Origin: an uncultured Collinsella sp.
GTDB taxonomy: Bacteria > Actinomycetota > Coriobacteriia > Coriobacteriales > Coriobacteriaceae
DNA: 8,572 nt
Reading direction: 5' to 3'
NCBI GenBank assembly: GCA_900545905.1
Contig: URBA01000049.1
Coordinates: forward strand, 1-8,572
In this document: one piece after another, positions 1-6,287 of the stretch
Numbering within the stretch: position 1 is the first letter of the stretch
How the letters are laid out: every line of letters begins with the position of its first letter
Made by a program: the position numbers and the translations under genes
The notes under the pieces: generated by a model
Database searches by the model: none
The model's input: only the letters and a program-made list of their open reading frames with translations
Told to the model about the DNA's origin: nothing

Positions 1-209
1 GATCCGAAGCCGTTGAGGCGAACCTCAGGTCCCTTTTCTGCGAGCGCCCAGGGCGCCACACGCGTGCACAGACTGTCGGTTCGACGAAGAAGCCTCAGCC
101 GTAGCAACGGATTGCCCAGCGAGAGATCGCCACGGGCGGATATTAAACTGCAAAGACGAGCGTCGGGAAGACACGCCGAGGTCGCCGCGGACGGGTTGAT
201 ATAGGGAGA
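1..209. other. GC-rich stretch, no supported gene
   Basis: No convincing coding region is visible. Plus-strand frame 1 is open from the window edge to a TAG at 202-204, but its translation is arginine- and serine-rich and uses AGA and CGA codons unlike the clear genes here. Plus-strand frame 3 is open from the edge to a TAG at 102-104 and could be the last 33 codons of a gene entering from the left. A minus-strand frame is open through the whole stretch and off the left edge. Open frames on both strands are common in GC-rich DNA, so none is called. The plus-strand hairpin starting at 210 suggests that some transcript, coding or not, arrives from the left. Confidence 0.4.
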
Positions 210-254
210 GGGCCTGACCCCATATCGTTGGGGCCAGGCCCGATTTTGCCTCTT
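210..254 (+). terminator. Rho-independent terminator-like hairpin, plus strand
   Basis: GGGCCTG (210-216) pairs with CAGGCCC (235-241). After a single A/C mismatch, CCCC (218-221) pairs with GGGG (230-233), leaving the 8-base loop ATATCGTT. A T-containing tail, GATTTTGCCTCTT, follows on the plus strand. There is no matching T tract on the minus-strand side, so it should act on transcripts coming from the left. The gene it would serve lies mostly or wholly outside the window. Confidence 0.55.
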
Positions 255-275
255 GACAATGTCCTGCTCATATTA

Positions 276-302
276 AAAGGAACGTCCCCAAGTGCCGGGT
301 TT
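276..302. repeat. 27-bp repeat module, copy A
   Basis: This 27-bp module contains GTCCCCAAGTGCCGGG. It recurs at 6233-6259 with one substitution (A at 282 here, C there), and a weaker relative lies at about 6207-6229. Here it lies to the left of the large palindrome; in the other cluster it lies to the right. It shares the GTCCCC core with the palindromes, so the modules probably belong to one repeat family. Confidence 0.7.
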
Positions 303-306
303 CCGC

Positions 307-360
307 AGTCATTGGGGACAGACTTAAATGACTAGTCTTTTAAGAACGTCCCCAATGACT
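307..360. repeat. 54-bp near-perfect palindrome, copy A
   Basis: The outer arms AGTCATTGGGGAC (307-319) and GTCCCCAATGACT (348-360) are exact reverse complements. Inside them come a 3-base mismatch (AGA against AAC), a CTTAAA/TTTAAG pairing, one T/T mismatch, and a perfect GACTAGTC at the centre (330-337). The whole element is symmetric about 333.5. It has no T tract and no gene directly beside it, so it does not look like a terminator. A related 81-bp copy is at 6123-6203. The form is that of a non-coding palindromic mobile or REP-like element; the mobilising enzyme is not in the window. Confidence 0.8.
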
Positions 361-386
361 ACCCACAGAATGAGGGTCTCATCGGG

Positions 387-405
387 GACTAGGTAAATAG
401 CAAAA
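387..405. repeat. Shared terminator-flank module, copy A
   Basis: GACTAGGTAAATAGCAAAA abuts the terminator stem of the glucosidase gene. The same segment with one substitution (G for A) lies at 6269-6287, abutting the carbamate kinase terminator. Identity therefore runs from the repeat cluster into the T tail of two unrelated terminators. Either the repeat family targets terminators or it carries this flank with it. Confidence 0.65.
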
Positions 406-435
406 GCCCCCGCGGCCGAAACGGGCCGCGGGGGC
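402..435 (-). terminator. Terminator of the beta-glucoside PTS operon
   Basis: A perfect 12-bp stem, GCCCCCGCGGCC (406-417) with GGCCGCGGGGGC (424-435), closes on the loop GAAACG. Read on the minus strand it is followed by TTTTGC (405-400). It lies 16 bases beyond the stop codon of the glucosidase gene and should end the operon transcript. The T run is short, but the GC stem is very strong. Confidence 0.88.
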
Positions 436-451
436 AGCAGGCTTGCAAGGG

Positions 452-1906
452 TTAACTCAAGTCCTCGCCATTTGATGCAATGACCTTTTGATACCAGCAG
501 AAGCTGTCCTTTCGGTAGCGATCGAACGTGCCTTTGCCCGTATCATCGGCATCGACATAAACAAAGCCATAGCGCTTCTTCATCTGCCCCGTCGAGGCCG
601 ATACCAGATCGATACAGCCCCACGGCGTGTATCCCATCAGGTCAACACCGTCCTCGACAATTGCATCGCGTAGCGCAAGAATATGCCTGCGCAGGTAATC
701 AATATGATACGCATCGTGGACTTTGCCGTCTTCCAGCGCATCGAGTCCGCCCACACCGTTCTCAGCGATAAAGAGCGGAAGATGGTAACGATCGTGGTAG
801 CCGGCAAGCGTCACGCGCAAACCCAGCGCATCGATCTGCCATTTCCAGGCAGTCTCTTTATCCTTGAGGTACGGATTGCGCAGCGTCGGGAACACGTTGC
901 CCTCCGCCTTCTCAGCGATCACCTGGTCATCGGCGCACACCAAGCGCGAGCAATAGTACGAGAACGAGATGAAGTCGACGGTATGCTCGGCCAGATACTC
1001 CGTATCGCCCGGCTCAAAGGGCACGTGAACACCCTCTTTCTCGAGCGCACGCAGCTTCCAAGTAGGATAGGCGCCCGCAGCCATCACGTCAGTGTAGAAG
1101 TAGCGGCCGCGGTCCTCCTCATACGCAAGCCATACGTCCTCGGGCGCACAACGGTACGGATAGGTCGCACCGGCAGCGATCATGCAACCCACCTTGTTTG
1201 CGGGATCGATCTTGTGCAGGATCTCGACAGCGCGAGCGCTCGCCATAAACATATGGTGCGAGAACGCCGCGGTCACGGCTGCACGGTCACGCTCATCCTC
1301 GAGCGTGACACCCGCGTTGAGATAGGACAGCGCCACGCTGTTGATCTCGTTGAACGTAAGCCAATAACGCACGAGGCCCTGGTACGCGCGTCCGACGGTC
1401 TCGACGTAGTGCGCATACCGCTCGATCATCTCTCGGCTTTGCCAGCCACCATAGTGCTCGACCAGAGCCAACGGATAGTCGTAGTGCGACAGCGTCACAA
1501 GCGGCTCGATTCCATGCTCGCGCAGCGCCTCGAATACCTGACGGTAAAACTCCAAGCCCTCGCCGTTGGGCTCGGCCTCCATCCCTGTGGGAAAAATACG
1601 GCTCCAGCAAATTGAAAGACGCAGGCACTTAAAGCCCATCTCGGCAAAGAGCTCGACATCCTCGTGCCAATGATGGAAGAAGTCGTTGCCCCAGCGGCAT
1701 GGATACAGCCTGTCCGGATCGTCCACGGGCTTTTGCCTGCCAAACATTACATCCCAGCGGTCGGAACCCTGTGGGATCAGGTCGGAGTGCGACATGCCGC
1801 GGCCGCCCTCGTTCCAGCCCCCTTCGGCCTGGTTGGCGGCGAGGGCACCACCCCACAAAAAGCCCTCGGGCATACCGGCGGCAGACGTTCTGTCAAAGTA
1901 ACTCAT
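452..1906 (-). CDS. 6-phospho-beta-glucosidase, glycoside hydrolase family 1
   Basis: This cytoplasmic enzyme hydrolyses phospho-beta-glucosides such as cellobiose 6-phosphate after PTS uptake, giving glucose 6-phosphate and an aglycone or glucose. Numbered from the start chosen here (484 residues), the acid/base Glu187 lies in TFNEIN and the nucleophile Glu382 in FIAENG. The Ser438, Lys444, Tyr446 pattern in SASTGQMKKRY is the sugar-phosphate binding signature of the phospho-specific branch. The length is normal for the family. An upstream ATG at 1918 exists, but GAGG touches it directly. The ATG at 1906 lies one base after the EIIC stop codon with GAGG 12 bases upstream, so translational coupling is likely. 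It is the last gene of the operon. The family and phospho-specificity are firm; the preferred disaccharide or aryl glucoside cannot be read from sequence. Confidence 0.93.
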   Translation of the reverse strand: MSYFDRTSAAGMPEGFLWGGALAANQAEGGWNEGGRGMSHSDLIPQGSDRWDVMFGRQKPVDDPDRLYPCRWGNDFFHHWHEDVELFAEMGFKCLRLSICWSRIFPTGMEAEPNGEGLEFYRQVFEALREHGIEPLVTLSHYDYPLALVEHYGGWQSREMIERYAHYVETVGRAYQGLVRYWLTFNEINSVALSYLNAGVTLEDERDRAAVTAAFSHHMFMASARAVEILHKIDPANKVGCMIAAGATYPYRCAPEDVWLAYEEDRGRYFYTDVMAAGAYPTWKLRALEKEGVHVPFEPGDTEYLAEHTVDFISFSYYCSRLVCADDQVIAEKAEGNVFPTLRNPYLKDKETAWKWQIDALGLRVTLAGYHDRYHLPLFIAENGVGGLDALEDGKVHDAYHIDYLRRHILALRDAIVEDGVDLMGYTPWGCIDLVSASTGQMKKRYGFVYVDADDTGKGTFDRYRKDSFCWYQKVIASNGEDLS

Positions 1907-1907
1907 G

Positions 1908-3257
1908 CTACTCAGCATCCTCGGCAGAAGCTGCCGCGGCGTTCTCCTGCTCCTGAGCCAGGAGCTGGTTATCGTACACCTTAAAGAACGGGTACCAGAC
2001 CACAGCCATGACCACGATCAAAACGATCGTAAACACCCAGATGCGCGGGTCGAGGCACTGGACAAAGCCCTGAACGAAGATGGGGAACGTGCCGCTCACC
2101 AAGATGTAGAAGTTAGAGACAAGACCCAGTGAGACCGCACCCCAATACAGCAGGGCCGAGATCATGCCGCCTAGCACAAACGGAATCATGAGGATCGGGT
2201 TGAAGATGATGGGCGCGCCGAAGATCGCGGGCTCGGAGATACGGAAGAAGCTCGGCACGATCGATGCCCTGCCAAATGCCTTGAGCTGCTGCGACTTTGC
2301 CCTAAACGCGCAGAGCGCCACAAAAGAGAACGTATTACCCGTGCCGCCGATGAGGTTGATGGCCAACGACATGAGCACCGGGTGGAACTCAAGCGGCTGC
2401 CCGGCAGCATAGAGCGAGGCGTTGGCGGCAAAGGCGGCAAGCGAGACCGGGGCGGTGATGGGCATTACGATCATGTTGCCGTGGACGCCAAAGCACCAAA
2501 ACAGCAGCGTCATGAAGCAGATAAGCAGTGCGCCGGGCACAGAGTCAACTGCGACGGAAAGCGGGGCAGCGAGCAGCTTCTCGATAACCGAGGGGATGGA
2601 CAGCGCGGGATCGATCATCTGGATCAGCAGGTTGCCGCCAAAGAAGATGAGGATGTTGGCGAGCATAGGTACGATGGCGCCAAAGGTTTCGGACAAAAAC
2701 GGCGGCACGCCATCGGGCATCTTGATGGTGATGCCCTTGGTCTGGCAGAAGCGCGTGACCTCGACGGAGACCAAGGCAACGATGATGGCGGTAAACAGGC
2801 CCTGCGCACCCAGATAGGTGCAGGGGACCGCCTGGAGCACGGACTCGTCAGCAAGCTGGTAGTAGGACGACGGCGCCGCGGCGATCAGGAACATCACCAG
2901 CGAGGTCATGCCGGCGTTAAGCTTGGGCATCTTGTAGGTGCCCGCCAGGTTATAGGCGATTGCGAACGTCACGATCACCGACAGTATGCCCATCGTCATA
3001 TTGAAGGGGATGAGCAGCGTGAGCTTATTGGCCGTCGCAAAATCGAGCCAAGGGCCAAAGACGGACCAGAACCCGCCCTGCGCCACCAGGTCGGCCGTGA
3101 CCGGCGGGTTGGCGAGGATCATAAAGACGGCAGATACCAAGATGAAGCTGATCGCGCTCATAAAGCCCTTTTGCATGGAGGCAAAGTGGCGCTCGGTGCC
3201 GCAGAAATTGGCGATAGGGGTCAGTTTTTCCTGAAGCAGGGTCATGAACTTCTCCAT
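1908..3257 (-). CDS. celB: PTS lactose/cellobiose-family transporter subunit IIC
   Basis: This integral membrane permease of 449 residues translocates a beta-glucoside and presents it to EIIB for phosphorylation. The first 25 residues are amphipathic and precede many hydrophobic segments, for example near residues 30-50, 80-105, 115-130, 150-170, 195-215, 240-260 and 405-425. Family motifs are visible: PDGVPPFLSETF (181-192), FGVHGN with His259, and FRISEPAIFGAPI with Glu342, matching the conserved His and Glu that bind sugar in the ChbC structural family. The C-terminal tail (about 430-449) is acidic and alanine-rich. The start has a strong GGAGG site fused to the stop codon of the EIIB gene. 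The family is secure; the substrate (cellobiose, chitobiose, lactose or an aryl beta-glucoside) is inferred from the neighbouring phospho-beta-glucosidase. Confidence 0.94.
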   Translation of the reverse strand: MEKFMTLLQEKLTPIANFCGTERHFASMQKGFMSAISFILVSAVFMILANPPVTADLVAQGGFWSVFGPWLDFATANKLTLLIPFNMTMGILSVIVTFAIAYNLAGTYKMPKLNAGMTSLVMFLIAAAPSSYYQLADESVLQAVPCTYLGAQGLFTAIIVALVSVEVTRFCQTKGITIKMPDGVPPFLSETFGAIVPMLANILIFFGGNLLIQMIDPALSIPSVIEKLLAAPLSVAVDSVPGALLICFMTLLFWCFGVHGNMIVMPITAPVSLAAFAANASLYAAGQPLEFHPVLMSLAINLIGGTGNTFSFVALCAFRAKSQQLKAFGRASIVPSFFRISEPAIFGAPIIFNPILMIPFVLGGMISALLYWGAVSLGLVSNFYILVSGTFPIFVQGFVQCLDPRIWVFTIVLIVVMAVVWYPFFKVYDNQLLAQEQENAAAASAEDAE

Positions 3258-3262
3258 GGTCG

Positions 3263-3269
3263 CCTCCTA
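3263..3269 (-). promoter_or_regulatory. EIIC ribosome binding site fused to the EIIB stop codon
   Basis: On the minus strand the sequence is TAGGAGG, five bases ahead of the EIIC ATG. Its TAG is the stop codon of the EIIB gene. Ribosomes finishing EIIB therefore sit on the EIIC ribosome binding site, which would couple synthesis of the two transporter parts. Confidence 0.75.
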
Positions 3270-3560
3270 ACCCAACAGCGACTGGGCGAGTGCCAGCACG
3301 TTGGCGGCGTTGCCCATGCCGTAGTCCTGTGCGGGGATGACCGCGGTCGGCTTACCGCTCCCCTGCTTGACGGTGTTGAGCTGGTAGGACACCTGCGGCC
3401 CCAAGAGCAGCACGTCATAATTGGCGCACGTCTCCTGATACTCGCCGATACCCACCGCATCGATATCGAGCTCGATGCCGTTTTGCTCCGCATATTTCTC
3501 GAGTTTCTTCATCAGAATGCTTGTAGACAGACCAGCTGCGCAAACAAGAAGGATCTTCAT
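3267..3560 (-). CDS. PTS lactose/cellobiose-family subunit IIB
   Basis: This small cytoplasmic phosphocarrier of 97 residues takes phosphate from EIIA and passes it to the sugar bound in EIIC. The N-terminus MKILLVCAAGLSTSIL carries the phosphorylated Cys7 in the CAAGLSTS loop typical of celA/chbB-type IIB proteins. A flavodoxin-like alternation of strands and helices follows, with VLLLGPQVSYQ at 50-60. A longer frame with an ATG at 3578 is rejected: the ATG at 3560 has GAAGGGA seven bases upstream and places Cys7 at its usual position. The gene lies 46 bases after the EIIA gene and 9 bases before EIIC. The length and motif agree with the family throughout. Confidence 0.93.
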   Translation of the reverse strand: MKILLVCAAGLSTSILMKKLEKYAEQNGIELDIDAVGIGEYQETCANYDVLLLGPQVSYQLNTVKQGSGKPTAVIPAQDYGMGNAANVLALAQSLLG

Positions 3561-3606
3561 AAGGGATTCCCTTCGCATTGATTGGTTGGATAGTCACCGC
3601 ACGCCG

Positions 3607-3933
3607 CTAGGCGTTCTTGGTTGCAGTGCACTCATACAGGCAGATCAGCTCCTGCACGAGCTCCTGAGCAAGCATGGAGCACATGAGGTGGTCCTGAGCA
3701 TGGACCAGCAACACATCCACCGACAGATGCTCGCCCGCTGCCTCAGTCGAAAGCAGCTGCGTTTGGATGTGGTGAGCCTTGATTCCCGCATCCTTTGACT
3801 GCTTCATGAGTTTGGCGGCGGCGTCAAAATCCCCCGCTTTTGCCTTTTCAAGGGCTTCGAAGGCAAGGCTGCGTGCCTCTCCCGCTGCAGCGACCAGCTG
3901 AAACGAAACCATCTCGGTTCCCTGATCGTCCAT
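3607..3933 (-). CDS. PTS lactose/cellobiose-family subunit IIA
   Basis: This cytoplasmic phosphocarrier of 108 residues takes phosphate from HPr and gives it to EIIB. It is an all-helical protein of the LacF/CelC/ChbA family. The phosphorylated histidine is His78 in VLLVHAQDHLM, the same number as in Lactococcus LacF, and Asp81 next to it matches the metal-binding aspartate of that trimer. The N-terminal helix carries the characteristic AGEARSLAFEAL pattern at about 17-28. The start at 3933 has GAGAGGAGA upstream with normal spacing. It is the first structural gene of the transport unit, 119 bases after the activator gene. No missing key residues were seen. Confidence 0.94.
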   Translation of the reverse strand: MDDQGTEMVSFQLVAAAGEARSLAFEALEKAKAGDFDAAAKLMKQSKDAGIKAHHIQTQLLSTEAAGEHLSVDVLLVHAQDHLMCSMLAQELVQELICLYECTATKNA

Positions 3934-4052
3934 AACGGTCTCCTCTCCCGTGATGTTTGGTTTGTACTTGAATATTCGAAACGCCTATCTCCCGCCCGCA
4001 ATCCTCGAGGTTTATTGCAGGTAGACAGACAGGGTTATCGACAAAAGAAGTC
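3934..4052 (-). promoter_or_regulatory. Gap between activator and PTS genes; likely promoter/operator region
   Basis: This 119-base gap is the largest in the operon and the only one with room for a separate promoter for the PTS genes. It becomes AT-rich around 3961-3980 and contains the perfect 8-bp palindrome GAATATTC (3970-3977). I could not fit a convincing -35/-10 pair, and no terminator hairpin separates the activator from the EIIA gene. The genes may therefore also be co-transcribed. Promoter function is inferred from position only. Confidence 0.35.
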
Positions 4053-5948
4053 TTAAGCCGTATGCGCTTGCACAAGCGCCATCAGCTCATGCCAGGACCG
4101 GCGCTCGCGTAGGCGCTCGACCCCCTGGCGGTCCATAAAGATCTCGGCGAGCAGTGAGCTCAAGATCCGCGCCTCATCGCCGCCCGACCGGGCAAACGAC
4201 ACCATAAAGACGATATCGACCTCATGGCCGTATTCGTCCCAAAGAATGGGGTGTTCGAGCAGGCCCACGGTAACAAAGGCCTCGGCGCTCAAGGGATGCA
4301 TCCCATGGGGCATGGCTACCCCATTGCCAAACGAGGTGGCGCTCGCGCTCTCGCGCTCGGCGACCTCTTGGGCAAACTGGGCATCGACACGGCCGCTCTC
4401 GACGGCGCGCTCGGAGAGATATCGGAGAACGGCCTGCTTCGACGACGCCTCAACGCGGTTGAAGAACAGGGCACGGCTAAAGAAAGAGCTCACGGAGTCC
4501 GATTGCGCAGTGTCGTCGCTCAGCACCTTGCGGATAGCGTTGACATCGCTCGTCTCCAAGAAGAAATCGGCCTCGCGGACGGGCACGGGCAACTTGACGT
4601 TGAGCGGCACCGTTGTGAACACGTAGTCGATATGCGAAAAATCGAACGTTCCCACGCGGGCGACATCGCATGTCTCAATCGAATCGATATACATGCCAAA
4701 CTGCTTGCGGTACTGGTGCTCGAGCATACGGGCGCTTCCCGCTCCCGAGGCGCACACGATCAGGATGCGTTTGCGACGCGGCTGGTCGGCTTGCTGCTCG
4801 AGGGCCAGGGCAAATGCCATGGCGATGTAGCCGAGCTCTTCATCAGAGGGCTGGCTGCCAAAATGACGCTCGAGTACCTGCGAGGTGCCAGCTGCCATCG
4901 AATAGGCCAACGGAAACCTCGTCTTGATATCGGACAGCATGGGGTTATCCATATGCATGTGATATTCAAGGCGATAGCCCAGAGGGCCGATATGCCGAGC
5001 AAGGTTCATGCGAAGTTCAAGATCGCCGCTAAAGTCAAACCTAAACTCATCGTTGACCGCACGTACCATCTCGGAAGCAATCTCCCACATCTCGTCCGAG
5101 ATAACGGCAGAGCCCTTCTCGGGCACGCCCGTGCCCCTGCCGAGCAAATGGATTGCGATAAAGGCAACCTCTTCTCGGGGCATGCTCACGCCCAGGGCAT
5201 CCTTGATGTTTGCGGCAATCTGGAAAGCCGCGGCGTATTCGCGCGTTCCCTCCAGTTTTTGAACGTCCGATTCTGCAGCTGGGACATAGCAGCCCTGCTC
5301 GATGCGGCCAAGAGCAATGTAAAGATGCATGATGAGATTGCGGGATGCCAGCGAGCTCACCGTGACGGGCGAGGCCGTCAGAGCATCGTCCACACATGCG
5401 GCGATGGCCCGCAGGCGCTCGGCGAGCTTTGCATCGTCGGTGTCGGGCAACACGGGCCTCACCAGCGAGGCCAGGCACAGGCGCCGCTGCGACTCCCCGC
5501 CCGCAACGCGGATTCCGTAGCGTGGGCGCTTTTCGAGCGTTAAGTCAAATTGGGCGAGTTTCTGCTCTACCAGACGCATGTCATTGGACAGAGTTCGCGC
5601 CGAAACGTAGAGTAAATCCGCATACTCCTCAATCGTCACCCACTGGGACCGCATGAGGAGGTCGTTAAGAAGGAAGGACACACGGCCGTCGCGCGTATCA
5701 GGAATGCCCGGATGGGCCAGAGCCGCACCGTCTAGCAAGCGAGCAAGCTCATCTGCACGTGCAACATCGATACGATACTGCCCCTTGCTGCCAACGATGC
5801 GTGCAACCCCTGCAAGGTTGTCGTTTGCGCGATGGATATAGTTTCTCACGGCGCGCTCGCTTACCTCGAGACGCTTGGCAAGTACCGCGACAGCGACAGG
5901 CTGAGCGTCCTCGATCATATTTACAAGCTGCTTGACGCGAGCATCCAT
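4053..5948 (-). CDS. PRD-containing transcriptional activator with EIIB-like and EIIA-like domains (LicR/BglG-type)
   Basis: This DNA-binding activator of 631 residues is expected to control the adjacent PTS operon. Domains in order: an N-terminal helix-turn-helix (about 1-60), a second Mga-type helix-turn-helix (about 90-135, TIEEYADLLYVSARTL), PRD1 (about 180-285) with His208 and His267, PRD2 (about 290-390) with His319, a EIIB-like domain from 393 with Cys399 in LIVCASGAGSA, and an EIIA-like domain of fructose type (about 485-631) with His548 in NGVAMPHGM. In the LicR family, phosphorylation of these sites by HPr and the operon's EIIB sets activity. The usual second PRD2 histidine is replaced by Ala378 in GYIAMAFALAL. 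The start is fixed by AAAGGAGG only two bases upstream and an in-frame stop shortly before it. Domain identity is firm; the operon target is inferred from adjacency. Confidence 0.92.
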   Translation of the reverse strand: MDARVKQLVNMIEDAQPVAVAVLAKRLEVSERAVRNYIHRANDNLAGVARIVGSKGQYRIDVARADELARLLDGAALAHPGIPDTRDGRVSFLLNDLLMRSQWVTIEEYADLLYVSARTLSNDMRLVEQKLAQFDLTLEKRPRYGIRVAGGESQRRLCLASLVRPVLPDTDDAKLAERLRAIAACVDDALTASPVTVSSLASRNLIMHLYIALGRIEQGCYVPAAESDVQKLEGTREYAAAFQIAANIKDALGVSMPREEVAFIAIHLLGRGTGVPEKGSAVISDEMWEIASEMVRAVNDEFRFDFSGDLELRMNLARHIGPLGYRLEYHMHMDNPMLSDIKTRFPLAYSMAAGTSQVLERHFGSQPSDEELGYIAMAFALALEQQADQPRRKRILIVCASGAGSARMLEHQYRKQFGMYIDSIETCDVARVGTFDFSHIDYVFTTVPLNVKLPVPVREADFFLETSDVNAIRKVLSDDTAQSDSVSSFFSRALFFNRVEASSKQAVLRYLSERAVESGRVDAQFAQEVAERESASATSFGNGVAMPHGMHPLSAEAFVTVGLLEHPILWDEYGHEVDIVFMVSFARSGGDEARILSSLLAEIFMDRQGVERLRERRSWHELMALVQAHTA

Positions 5949-5950
5949 GT

Positions 5951-5958
5951 CCTCCTCC
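5951..5958 (-). promoter_or_regulatory. Activator ribosome binding site with short spacing
   Basis: AAAGGAGG is an eight-base match to the usual 16S anti-Shine-Dalgarno, yet only two bases separate it from the ATG. The next in-frame ATG (codon 11) has no better site and would cut into the helix-turn-helix. An in-frame TAG lies upstream, so the start is not in doubt. The tight spacing may limit translation of the activator. Confidence 0.6.
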
Positions 5959-6010
5959 TTTCCCTGCGTCTAGTCTAACGCGGTAAAGAATGACACTCCA
6001 CGTCACGCTC

Positions 6011-6028
6011 GTTCCGCCAACTCGGAAC
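6011..6028. promoter_or_regulatory. 18-bp dyad upstream of the activator gene
   Basis: GTTCCG (6011-6016) and CGGAAC (6023-6028) are exact reverse complements around the 6-base spacer CCAACT. The dyad lies 63-80 bases before the activator start, where an operator could sit. It has no T tract, so it does not read as a terminator. Function is inferred from symmetry and position. Confidence 0.35.
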
Positions 6029-6122
6029 AGGTTGCGGGGAGTCCAGCTGAGCTATGGAGAGCCTGGGGAGAGGGCCCGAAGGCAATGCGTCGGTGTGGGA
6101 TGCGCCTTCCCAGCCATTGGGC

Positions 6123-6203
6123 AGTCATTGGGGACAGACTTAAATGAGTAGTCGTTGGGGACGTTCTTGTTTGGCTAGTCGTTTAAGAACGTCCCCAATG
6201 ACT
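6123..6203. repeat. 81-bp palindromic repeat, copy B with nested hairpin
   Basis: The outer arms AGTCATTGGGGAC (6123-6135) and GTCCCCAATGACT (6191-6203) are identical to those of the copy at 307-360, and CTTAAA/TTTAAG is also kept. Compared with that copy, this one holds 27 extra bases bracketed by the direct repeat TAGTCGTT (6149-6156 and 6176-6183). The insert creates a second stem: TTGGGGACGTTCTT (6155-6168) pairs perfectly over 14 bp with AAGAACGTCCCCAA (6185-6198). The outer and inner folds exclude each other because they share the right arm. The element lies between the activator and carbamate kinase genes and encodes nothing I can see. Confidence 0.78.
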
Positions 6204-6206
6204 ATT

Positions 6207-6259
6207 AAGGACTGTCCCAAGCTGCCGGCAGGAAAGGACCGTCCCCAAGTGCCGGGTTT
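6207..6259. repeat. Two copies of the GTCCCCAAGTGCCGGG module, copy B
   Basis: The segment 6233-6259 matches 276-302 over 27 bp with one substitution. Just before it, 6207-6229 reads AAGGACTGTCCCAAGCTGCC, a diverged relative of the same module. Further GTCCCC sequence follows at 6260-6265. This cluster therefore carries at least two module copies to the right of the palindrome, against one to the left in the other cluster. Confidence 0.65.
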
Positions 6260-6268
6260 GTCCCCAAT

Positions 6269-6287
6269 GACTAGGTGAATAGCAAAA
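6269..6287. repeat. Shared terminator-flank module, copy B
   Basis: GACTAGGTGAATAGCAAAA abuts the carbamate kinase terminator stem and matches 387-405 with one substitution. The orientation relative to the terminator is the same in both places. Confidence 0.65.

Noticed and set aside
13..204. 63-codon plus-strand frame starting with TTG, ending just before the hairpin at 210
   Set aside because: Its placement before a terminator is tempting, but there is no ribosome binding site, the composition is Arg/Ser-rich, and rare AGA and CGA codons are frequent.
270..436. Repeat cluster as a CRISPR array
   Set aside because: The repeats are palindromic modules of unequal length without regular spacing or unique spacers, and no cas gene is present.
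683..1615. 310-codon plus-strand open frame opposite the glucosidase
   Set aside because: Shadow frame; the GH1 catalytic motifs on the minus strand account for this DNA.
452..1906. NEI instead of NEP at the acid/base motif of the glucosidase as an oddity
   Set aside because: TFNEIN is usual in the phospho-beta-glucosidase branch of GH1, so it is not a missing key residue.
2382..3581. 399-codon plus-strand open frame opposite EIIC and EIIB
   Set aside because: Shadow frame: the translation is rich in His, Gly, Arg and Asp with no domain-like pattern, and the opposite strand encodes two clear PTS subunits.
3966..3980. Sigma-54 promoter ahead of the PTS genes
   Set aside because: No GG-N10-GC box is present in the gap, and the activator lacks a sigma-54 interaction (AAA+) domain.
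4224..5543. 439-codon plus-strand open frame opposite the activator
   Set aside because: Shadow frame with no ribosome binding site and no recognisable motif; the minus strand has a complete multi-domain regulator.
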